From Erythrobasidium yunnanense (taxonomy: Eukaryota; Basidiomycota; Cystobasidiomycetes; Erythrobasidiales; Erythrobasidiaceae), in contig BCJC01000002.1 of NCBI GenBank assembly GCA_001600175.1, forward strand, positions 2,515,111 to 2,579,110: 64,000 nt of DNA, read 5' to 3'. Made by a program: the position numbers and the translations under genes. Of the stretch, positions 56,044-64,000 are shown piece by piece. Position 1 is the stretch's first letter. The number at the start of each line of letters is the position of its first letter. The notes under the pieces are model-generated. The model saw only the letters and a list, made by a program, of their open reading frames with translations, was not told where the DNA came from and ran no database searches.

Positions 56044-57121
56044 ATGGCCATCGATGTCGTCGATATGCTCGCGCTCCAGCCGCTGCCGCTGTTTGACAGC
56101 TTTGGCAAGGATTCCGCATCATCGTCAGCAGATGGCATCTCCGACTCCGACAGCCTACCCTTAAGCGCAGAGTACTCGAGTTGCAGTCCATCTTCAAGCG
56201 CAACTTCTACATCCACCTCTTCCAGCAGCTCTCTTGCTGGCTCTCCCATTTCCTCACCCGATGTCGCAATCGGGCTCGCCCAGCCTGAACCCGACTTCTT
56301 TTCTCTGGATCAGATAACAATCACGCAGCCAAGGAGACACGACAAGCAGCGGAGAGTAGAGCAGATAGCTCCTGGATATGCACAATATGCCGCAGACATC
56401 GTCAAACGCGAAGCAAAGGCATTGCTCGAGCTGGCTCAACGGCTGGAAGGGCAGGCGGAGGATGGAGAAGATAGCAAAGCACGAAACAAGCACTCAGTAG
56501 ACTCGTTCGACCGTGCAGTAGATTTGCTCAACACGATGCATGCGTATGGCAAAGTCGTTATTACTGGCATTGGCAAGTCTGGCCTCTTGGCAAGGAAAGC
56601 CGTTGCGACGTTCAACTCTCTAGGTAAGGCTCTTTGCATGGATTTGCAGACGTTTGTATACTGATTTTCGTTCTGCAGGCGTTCAAAGCGCATTTTTACA
56701 CCCTTCCGAAGCTCTCCATGGGGATCTTGGGCTCGTCTCTCCTCATGGCTTGGATGTCGTTATACTCGTTTCATACTCAGGCAAGACACGAGAGCTACTG
56801 GATCTTACTCAGCTGTTACGGCGAAAGCGCTGTCATGCGCTCATATCGATCACAAAACCCAACTCCCCTCTAGCCGAACTATCGGATGTTACACTCGATG
56901 CTTCGGTCGAGGAAGATGCAGAAGCAGATCATACAGTCCCTGCGCCCACTTCTAGCGTCATGGTTGCTCTCTCGCTGCTGGACAGCTTGGCCCTCACGCT
57001 ACTTCGCTTGCGAACAGGTTGGGACCACGACGATGGTCAGAAAAGAAAGGAAGTGTTTGCAACAAATCATCCTGGCGGTAATCTTGGGCAGATCCTCGGC
57101 TCTGCGATCGTACAATCGTAA
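56044..57121 (+). CDS. SIS-domain sugar-phosphate isomerase, KpsF/GutQ-like
   Basis: Exons 56044-56623 and 56679-57121 encode 340 aa. After a ~90-residue Ser-rich N terminus, the SIS fold starts near residue 160. VVITGIGKSGLLARKAVATF is the sugar-phosphate binding loop, AFLHPSEALHGDLGLV carries the His/Glu element typical of arabinose-5-phosphate isomerases, and DVVILVSYSGKTRELLDL is the second Ser-rich loop. NHPGGNLGQILG at the C terminus is the family's closing motif. In bacteria these enzymes interconvert ribulose- and arabinose-5-phosphate; no CBS domains follow here. The fungal substrate is unknown. It shares a 171-bp divergent promoter with the thiamine pyrophosphokinase gene. Confidence 0.9.
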
Positions 57122-57359
57122 ATAGACTAGATCTGAATAGGTCCATTAAGCGTGACATACAGAGTACAGCCATATAGACGGCTTACACAACTTAGATATC
57201 CCTCATTACATACTGTCTAGACTAACCAAAACACTCTCTACTTCACTCTATGTCGATGTACAAATGGCTTATTGTCGATAAATAGCCTGCGGCATGGGCC
57301 GCCCATTTCCTATGTAGCAAAAAGGAGGTTGTCATACCCTATTCCCCATCTCGATACCT

Positions 57360-58924
57360 CTATGAATGCGAATCTGCCACCATCTGTACTAACGGTTTCG
57401 AGTTGTCGCTCTTGACAGGCTCGATCCTTTCGTTATCAAGCTCTTTAGGCGCGCCGAGGATGGTCTTTGACATGCCCTCCATGATATGTGACCCATCTTC
57501 CCCTTGCAATTCGTCATACCACGCCTTCGTAATTTCAGGGCTCTCCAACGCATGCGTGATAGCTGCTCTCTTCCGCGCGCGTAGCACTGTATCGCCCACT
57601 CGCTTGCCTCGTTGCTCCTGATAGCGAGCTGCTACTTGTTGTAGCTGTGAAGTAGTCGGTGTAGGCGTGATACTGCCCGCTGTAGCGGACAGTCCGGCTT
57701 CTTTGAATAGGTTCGCTATGACAAACGCGTCTTCCATTGCAAGGCATCTATCACAGATTCGCTTAGCTTCGTGTTCAGTTCTTTGGAATTGTCGGACGGG
57801 CTCACCCTCCTTGACCAAGATCGGGCGCTGTAGCATGTGCAGCGTCTCCTATGAGGACAGCTCTTCCGGACGGATCTATCAGGGTAGGCAGAGTGTCCGT
57901 ATCATGGATCTCCACACGAGCTACTTTGCTCGGATCGATGTTGTCGATAAGGATTTGTACGCTATCGTTCCAGCCCTTGAAGTATTGCTTGAGCTCTTGC
58001 TGAACGCCAGCCGGATCGCTGCCTGTCCCTTTAGGTAGCGTGCAGTCAAAGAAGATGTAGAAGCGCTCTTCTGACATTGGCATGATCGATACTCGCTTGC
58101 CTTCGCCGCTGTTTTGCTCGCATTAGCAGATTGCGGAAGCTGATTTGCTCGATACTCACACGAATTGCGTCCATGTCGTCGCCGGAACGGTGCCCTGCCA
58201 ACGAGCGAAGTATGAGCAGCAGTTTAGCCATTCGTGCAGTCATATGCAGCGTACCTTCAAGGCAGATTGCGGTAATGCCATGTTGAAATTGATGTATCCG
58301 ACGTATTGTCTCTCGACCTGCTTGCCGCAGAGCTTATTACGCAATCTAGAATGCGTCCCATCTGCAATGATGAGAAAGTCGCCAGACTCTGTTGACCCAT
58401 CTGCGAACGTAATCTTTATGCCATCTTTGCTCGCCTCGTAGTCTGTAACTTGCTTGTTCAGCGTGACCGTGTCGTGTCCTGCACCATCATAGAGAATCTT
58501 CTGCAAGTCTGTGCGCGCTATCGGACATGCACGCATCTTGACCTGGCACGCATTGTCAATAATGGGTGACTTCTGGGTGCTGTCTTAGCAGCCTGCTCAC
58601 CTTCGTATACAGGGGATCCAGCGAGAAGTCGCAGAAAGGTTTGCCAGTGTCGTGCCGCAAATATGACATGCGATCCATCTGTCCAGCGTACTTCATGGGG
58701 TCCAGGCCGAAAGCTTTCAAAGCTTTCACTCCGTTTGACCATACTACATATACTGCGTCAGCATATAGCTCTCCTCTAATAAGGCTCAGCCCACCTGAGA
58801 TGGCAGCGCCTATGGGACGCATCTCGCGGACTCTATCGTAGCAATGCACTTCATGGCCATCGTTCTTGAGCGCGATAGCTGCGGACAGCCCGCCAATACC
58901 AGCTCCAGCTATGAGGACTTTCAT
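57360..58924 (-). CDS. FAD-dependent aromatic-ring monooxygenase-like protein
   Basis: Six exons (58795-58924, 58601-58743, 58255-58542, 58160-58194, 57806-58108, 57360-57747) encode 428 aa. The dinucleotide-binding motif VLIAGAGIGGLSAAIAL starts at residue 3. PIGAAISVWSNGVKAL (joined across the first intron), RTDLQKIL, FLIIADGTHSRLR (the DG motif) and VLIGDAAHATAPDLGQGG (the GD motif binding FAD ribityl) follow in the usual order of group A flavin monooxygenases (salicylate-hydroxylase/UbiH-like). Introns are 51-60 nt. Substrate unknown; candidates include aromatic acids. The C-terminal ~70 residues are polar and lack the hydrophobic helix seen in some members. Confidence 0.92.
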
Positions 58925-59172
58925 CCTTCTTCTTCGTCAGAGGTTTGCTTCGAAGGAAGAGACAGAGACGATTATGCGATAACGGCGAGCGATAAGGACG
59001 CGGGTCTCCTTCTGACTTCAAAGGATAAAGTGCTGCGAGAAGGACATGTAAGATCTTCAGGACGTGGATAAATGCCTGAATGAACGAGCCGTTCGCAAAG
59101 AAAGAGACAAAGGGAGCAGCTACGCTTCCGTCGACTTCATGACCGGCCAGAAGCCATGTTGGCTTGAATCTC

Positions 59173-61135
59173 ATGACAATGGACAGCGTACCACACGGCG
59201 TCAACACTGACGAAAATGAGACCCTACTGCAACCTCTGGATGGCGAAGCTATCCTCAAGGAGGACTCGGCTGCCGTCGACCAGGCCATTTTCGGGTTTTA
59301 CTGCTACTCTTGGGCGATCGAAGTGCGCTGGCACGCTTGAACTACAGCCTCCTGTCCTACTCATCACCTCCCTCCAGGTCTATGCTGTGGTGTCTCTCAC
59401 TCTGTTCTTGCGTTAGCATCCATCCCCCCAGCTCGTCTCTGAAACCGGCTAATCGCGGTCGCAGCTATAACATTAGAGCAATATGCAAGAGAGGCAGGCA
59501 GTCTTGCTTCAGACCACGTCACATCTTGTGATGCGGATCCGACAGCACCGTGTCAAGTCCGCTTACTGGGCGCGTGGATCAAGTGAGCAGCCGCGTCTTT
59601 CGCAAGACCAATCACTGATTGGTAGCCCTACTTAATGCAGTACGGCCTCGTTCTCCCTGTACACCTATTCCATCTCAGTCGCTCTTCAAGCATTGACAGT
59701 AGTTGCGATTTCGAGCTTGGCAAACAACGCTATCTACCGCAAGATATTATTACTGCTCTTTACCATCCTCGGCGGCATCTCATGTATCCTGTTTATCGCG
59801 ATCCCTTCCAAGTCTGTGTTCTGGCCTCTCGCCTCAATCCTTACTATGTCAGGGAACGTCGCTTTCGGCGCAGGTATGGTCTGCTTGAATGCCATGCTTC
59901 CTATACTAGCTGCGAGCAAGCTCCGATCTCACAAGAATGCAGCAAATGCACGCCCAGGAGTGCATAGCGAAGATGAGGACTCACAGTCCTCGGAGCTATC
60001 CAAACTCACTTCTAGCATCTCATCGAAGGGTATCGCCGCAGGCTACGCCGCAGGAATAGTACTACTCTTGGGCCTGCTGGTGCCTGTGACCCTCATGAAG
60101 GGAAGCTTACTTTCTTTGCGGTTGGCAATTCTGGCAAGCGGGCTCTGGTGGCTTCTTTTCAGCATACGTGAGCGCTATCTCTGAGATCGGTACGGAAGGT
60201 ACTCGTTGACTCCCCCCAGGCCGCCTTCATATGGCTCGGCCTACCTTCGAGCAAGATGCTTCCGCTTAAAGAGGCTTCATCTTGGTCAGATCCCTGGATA
60301 TCGTTATATACCACATTCAAGTCCTATAAGCGGATACCGGAGACGTTCAAGTACCTCATGGCCTGGTTCATCATGTCCGACGCGTTCGCTACAATTACAT
60401 CGACAGCTATTCTCTTCGCGAAGAACAGCCTGGGAATGTCAGCATCCTCTCTTATTGCAGTCGGTGTGCTGTACGTTCCCACATTTGCTGTCGCAGTATA
60501 TGTAGGTAGACCTTGACTGACTGCTCTGTTCCACTAGGACACCGGTCTTTGGCATATTTGGCGCACTTTTTTGGCCAATTCTGCAAGAGCGTTGCTTAAA
60601 GACCTCAAATCTCGCGACTCTTGCGATAATTGTATCTTCGGCAGTCTTGGTGGGATAGCGCCTCGTAGTGCCAGCTCACGCATTGACACAATTGCCAATA
60701 TCACAGATCCCGATGTACGGACTGGTCGCATTGACGACACAGACCCAGCTGCTCTTCCTGTCTTGCTATTTCGGTAGGTCAGCCATACCCTTCGGTAAAG
60801 CCACGATAGGTAACTGACGTACTATCCCTTCAGGCGCACTGTACGGTGCTCTACAAGCCTACTCTCGAACCGTATATGCAAGTCTGATACCACCACGTGA
60901 AGAAGCTCGATTCTTTGCTCTGTACAGCATCACCGACAAATCGTCATCCTTCATTGGCCCGGCTGTCGTAGGAGCGATAGCAGATGCTACTGGATCGATT
61001 CGAGCTGGCTTTATCTTTCTCTTGGTGGCGCTCATCCTGCCTATACCGGTCCTTGCATGCATCGACATGAAGAAAGGCACCACAGATGCGCGAGCGACTT
61101 CTTTGCATCAAGGACTCGAAGACCAAGATGACTGA
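59173..61135 (+). CDS. ATG22: vacuolar amino-acid effluxer of the autophagy pathway, MFS type
   Basis: Eight exons (59173-59322, 59378-59411, 59465-59582, 59641-60167, about 60221-60470, 60538-60649, 60707-60773, 60834-61135) give 519 aa. Family signatures: GFYCYSWAIEVYAVVSLTLF, then LPITLEQYARE, TSCDADPTAPCQVRLLGAWI, NTASFSLYTYSISVALQAL and SLIPPREEARFFALYSITDK, SSSFIGPAVVGAIADATGS. About ten to twelve hydrophobic segments are present. Atg22 exports amino acids from the vacuole after autophagic breakdown. At the fourth intron the only GT donor (60168) and AG acceptor (ending 60219) are out of phase by one base. Family sequence requires the next exon to begin one base later, at 60221. This could be an inserted base, an assembly error, a non-canonical acceptor, or a real lesion. 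Confidence 0.85.
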
Positions 61136-62751
61136 TTGCCGTGCTTGACACGAGAGTCGTTCCTCTAAGCAGAGAAGCCCTTCCGCTCCGCAAGCTGAGC
61201 CGAGAAATACCTCCGCGAACTTCCTTGCCATTGCGAACTTCCTTCAAATCGTAGGTCCTAGATCGCTCATTCGTGGACAGCCGGAGTGCCTTGCAGCTGG
61301 AGCGTAATGTTACGAGTCCCTCCACTATTTCGCGTCCAGTGAGGCGTCGCGGGCAAGACTTTGCGATTATCGCAGGTCCGGCTGCTGGCCCAAAGATCGG
61401 AGTAGGATGGGTTCGCAAAGGCAGGGCCTTTGCTTTCACAGCTCAAGCTCTCGTGAACCGATAGATGAGCATAGGAGCGATGTTCCTTCCGGCGTTGTAG
61501 TTGGCTTCGAGCTTCGAAGCATGAAGCCGTTCCGTTGTCTAGTCGAGAGGCCAACTCTTCCAAGAATCCTTCACTTAATGTTCTACTTGCGATGCGAATG
61601 ACTTCGTGACGTGCAGAGTATTTACCTGTCTTCTTTTCGTAATTTGTTCTGGCCTTTACAACTCTATACTGGGCGCTGTGGGTCGACTCGATCACATGCG
61701 ATAACATGCGCCAGCATCATCGAATCTAGGCCGTCACTCGAGCTGCTTCTGACATATTTATAACGCCTTCTTCTGCCCGCATACCCGGACATTTCGTTAT
61801 TCACTCTGAGCTCGCGTATCGCTTGACAGGTGACCATTACCGGTCGCTCTACTCGTACTCATTCGATATCTGCTACCAACTACGTACTGCAAACATCTGG
61901 CATACATCAACATTACGAGCGACGCTGCCAAATTCCAGCTACTCTGAGACTGGCGAAAGCTCGAGTCCAGCTTATCATAGCAGAACCAGGAAATTACACA
62001 CAGAAAGGAAGTCTTCTATACCTCCAGTCATCCATCTGCCCTTCGACTGTAGATTCTGTCGGTCCAAGTTCTCTCAAAAGACCGCATCGAGGCCTCTTGA
62101 CCTCTCTCGTAATTCCGGACTTCGAAGACGGGATGTATAGTCATCAGTGAAGCACCAACGTATACGGAAGCTACAACACAAAGAACAATCTTTGTCGATT
62201 GCTGGGCCTCCGCAAAGCAGTTCAGACCTCGTTATAGCTTTACAAGAGCGTGGTAGATGAAGATACGGAGGGAGGCATTCAGAGCAATCAAGTATATCGT
62301 AACACAGCAGTGACTCCTGAGCAGTACAGTCTCCAAGTTGCCGTACCGCAAGGCTTTCTTCCTGTCCTTCCTGGAGCTTCCCTGTCGACAAGAATAGGTT
62401 TCGCTTCCTGGCCTGGCAGAGCAGCCTGAAGCAAAGCATCAGTGGAAGAGGTTGGATTGCCTTCGGCGATAAGGCTGGAGAAGCAGTACTATCTCCTTGA
62501 ATTAAACGCGAGACAGGCGGAGTCAGGCAGTTCCGCTACCATCATCAGCCAAACAAGCCGTTACAACACAGCATCTGCGCAGTCGAGAGAGCGGTCAGGG
62601 CTATATAGCCGTTACAGGATTTTTCGAAGGGAGGCAGAAGCCCATCTTCTCTCATCCTCACCCTTCAGCTGGAGATCCTTTCATCAAGATCATCGAAGAC
62701 TCCGATCGACATATTGCAGAACCAAGACGACGCGAGGGAGCTCATCCATCG
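61136..62751. other. stretch between ATG22 and the right-edge gene, with likely 5' exons of that gene
   Basis: A TATTTATAA element at 61755-61763 could be the promoter of the rightward gene. Several + strand segments look exonic: 61915-62110 (encoding ESSSPAYHSRTRK and a FDCRFCRSKFSQK Cys pair), 62256-62391 (GGIQSNQVYRNTAVTPEQY and on) and 62433-62521 (VEEVGLPSAIRLEKQYYLLE). They can be joined by short introns (for example 62123-62149 region, 62219-62255, 62392-62432, 62522-62582), but no in-frame ATG was found at the 5' end, so I leave the model open. On the - strand 61267-61707 is a 146-codon ORF convergent with ATG22, unrecognised and not called. Confidence 0.35.
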
Positions 62752-64000
62752 ATGAGCGAAGGCTTCTGGGTACCGCCGAATACTCAGTACAATCACAATA
62801 CAGCCCTTCCCGAATGGGTACATCAACAGCGCCCGGAAGCGAACGATGCTTTGCAAAGCCAACCAGCGAGCGTCAGCTCGAGCGATACAACTCAGTTGAA
62901 CAGTCCTCGGAGCTATAGCAACAGCCCACATATCGGTCATCCGTCTTATCCCGTACCATCAGTCATTCAGCAACCTGTCCTTCCATCTTCGGCCGTGCAA
63001 CCTTCGTCGCAGCCATCTTTCAATGGTTTACAGACAGCCTATCTCCCATCGCATCAACCCTCTCCTTCTCAATTCTTCGATGTCGCCAACCCCAGCCATC
63101 GCAGAGTGGGCTCCGTGCCAAACGCCAGCCCTGTCATTACCAACTCAGCAGGTCCACCTTACCTCTTTCAGCAGGCAACGCGCGAGTCTTTACCCCCGGC
63201 TAACCCGGGAATTCTCTCTTCACAACCATGGCCACCGCTCAACGAACAGCACGTTCCAGTAGCGCACGTCCAGCAAACAATACCTTCATCAATAGCAAGC
63301 TACGATGGAGGCTTTTTGCTTCAGCCAAGTCAATCAAGGCGGCGTCTGCCTGTACAAGGATATCCAGCCCACGCCCTCTCACAGCAGACATTGTACGATT
63401 CGCAGCATGGTCAACTCGCGGGACAGGTGACCTCCTATCCTCATGCGATCAGCAACCAACAACACGCTTCTTCCTCGAGTTGGCAACCTCTTCCGCAGGT
63501 TCGCCCGACATATCACCATGCACAACCGTCGATGGAGGAAAACGGCCAGCAGAACCCTCAGCCAATACTCTATGCAATACAAGCAGATAATTACCCACAC
63601 ATCGAGAGCGCTGGCCAGACTGTGCCTTTATACCCTCCATCGCACCTACAGCCTCCAGCCTCACACGATTTCGCCTCACGGAGCCAGACACATCTTCCCC
63701 CAGACACCATCTATCCGCCTTCTCTCGTTTCTACAAGCACGCCCGACACTTATGCAGAGGCTAGCGGTGCAACAGCTCTGTCATACCCTTCCGCTTCAAT
63801 ATCGCCTGTCGCAATTGCGATGTCGCACCTTTCGACAGACATCCCCCTACCATATCGTTATCATCAAGCCGAAGCGCAACCGGCAGTCTTCCACCCTTTA
63901 GGCGAAGATGATTCCCACATCCATTCGTCGACGACTTCACCCTATTCTGAAGCGCCTTCGATCGGCAACTACATACAGATGTCATACACTCCCAGTACAG
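62752..64000 (+). CDS. Gln/Pro/Ser-rich protein, probable regulator (3' partial at window edge)
   Basis: A frame open from about 62497 runs without a stop to the end of the window; the first ATG inside it is at 62752 (MSEGFWVPPNTQYNHN). More than 415 codons are visible. Composition is Gln, Pro, Ser, Tyr and His-rich, with many QP, SQ and YP pairs (QPVLPSSAVQPSSQPS, LPANPG-like turns), typical of activation-domain-like disordered regions. Upstream exon-like segments contain a Cys-x2-Cys and His-rich stretch, so a zinc-finger N terminus is possible but unproven. Because no stop lies in the window, a tool that requires complete ORFs would miss it. Confidence 0.55.
   Translation, partial: MSEGFWVPPNTQYNHNTALPEWVHQQRPEANDALQSQPASVSSSDTTQLNSPRSYSNSPHIGHPSYPVPSVIQQPVLPSSAVQPSSQPSFNGLQTAYLPSHQPSPSQFFDVANPSHRRVGSVPNASPVITNSAGPPYLFQQATRESLPPANPGILSSQPWPPLNEQHVPVAHVQQTIPSSIASYDGGFLLQPSQSRRRLPVQGYPAHALSQQTLYDSQHGQLAGQVTSYPHAISNQQHASSSSWQPLPQVRPTYHHAQPSMEENGQQNPQPILYAIQADNYPHIESAGQTVPLYPPSHLQPPASHDFASRSQTHLPPDTIYPPSLVSTSTPDTYAEASGATALSYPSASISPVAIAMSHLSTDIPLPYRYHQAEAQPAVFHPLGEDDSHIHSSTTSPYSEAPSIGNYIQMSYTPST

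Noticed and set aside
61267-61707. 146-codon - strand ORF convergent with ATG22
   Set aside because: No family features, no clear splice partners, and overlap with the expected ATG22 3' region. It may be chance.
1-64000. tRNA, rRNA, CRISPR, transposon, LTR or viral elements
   Set aside because: I scanned gaps for cloverleaf-like boxes, terminal repeats, and transposase or polymerase motifs and saw none. A covariance-model and repeat search would be needed to be sure.

Overview
The window is nuclear DNA of a basidiomycete fungus. The evidence is a packed set of about 31 protein genes on both strands, more than 90 short spliceosomal introns (mostly 50-70 nt, GT-AG, with CTRAY-like branch sites), long Ser/Gln/Pro-rich tracts, and families typical of basidiomycetes (a DUF6534-like seven-transmembrane protein and a secreted GHSHVV-type protein). 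High intron density with small intergenic gaps fits a compact genome such as Mixia-like Pucciniomycotina or a tremellomycete. The sequence alone does not settle the species. I saw no tRNA, rRNA, CRISPR array, transposon or viral relic. Exon boundaries were placed by hand from splice consensus, reading-frame continuity and family knowledge; every total was checked to be a multiple of three.

Layout. 1-841: 3' end of an unknown gene. 2547-5118: SFP1-like zinc-finger regulator. 6038-11088 (-): KIN1/PAR-1 kinase. 12219-15868: large secreted repeat protein with many Kex2-like sites. 16132-16801 (-): RPS26. 17246-20736 (-): three diverged tandem paralogues of an unknown short protein family, followed by a methyltransferase at 21486-22326 (-). 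22760-26584: WHIM/PHD chromatin protein (IOC2-like). 26696-27906 (-): two small proteins. 28200-29787: CCDC6-like coiled-coil protein. 30022-30831 (-): DUF4149/TMEM205-like membrane protein. 31594-33874: secreted protein with 11 exons. 34627-37033: seven-transmembrane protein. 37219-37953 (-): MRPL16.

38287-40458: TBC Rab-GAP. 40700-42141 (-): GPN-loop GTPase NPA3. 42417-43739 (-): Gln-rich protein. 43801-44747: mitochondrial UPF0598 protein with a 7-nt microexon. 44812-45342 (-): SRPBCC protein. 45571-47532 (-): zinc-finger protein. 47760-48764: mitoribosomal RSM25/mS23. 48912-51781: a MED25-like Mediator subunit with vWA and ACID-like regions. 51994-53694 (-): unknown Ser/Pro/Gln-rich protein. 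54682-55872 (-): thiamine pyrophosphokinase. 56044-57121: SIS-domain sugar-phosphate isomerase. 57360-58924 (-): FAD monooxygenase. 59173-61135: ATG22. About 61.8-64.0 kb: 5' part of a regulator-like gene cut by the window edge.

Most genes are unrelated housekeeping or regulatory loci, many in tight divergent pairs (61 bp between start codons at 43.77 kb). Transcription control recurs (SFP1-like, IOC2-like, MED25-like, two zinc-finger-type genes), as does mitochondrial translation (MRPL16, RSM25). The parts that most merit follow-up are the tandem paralogue family at 17-21 kb, the fungal MED25, the microexons, and the broken-looking splice junction in ATG22.
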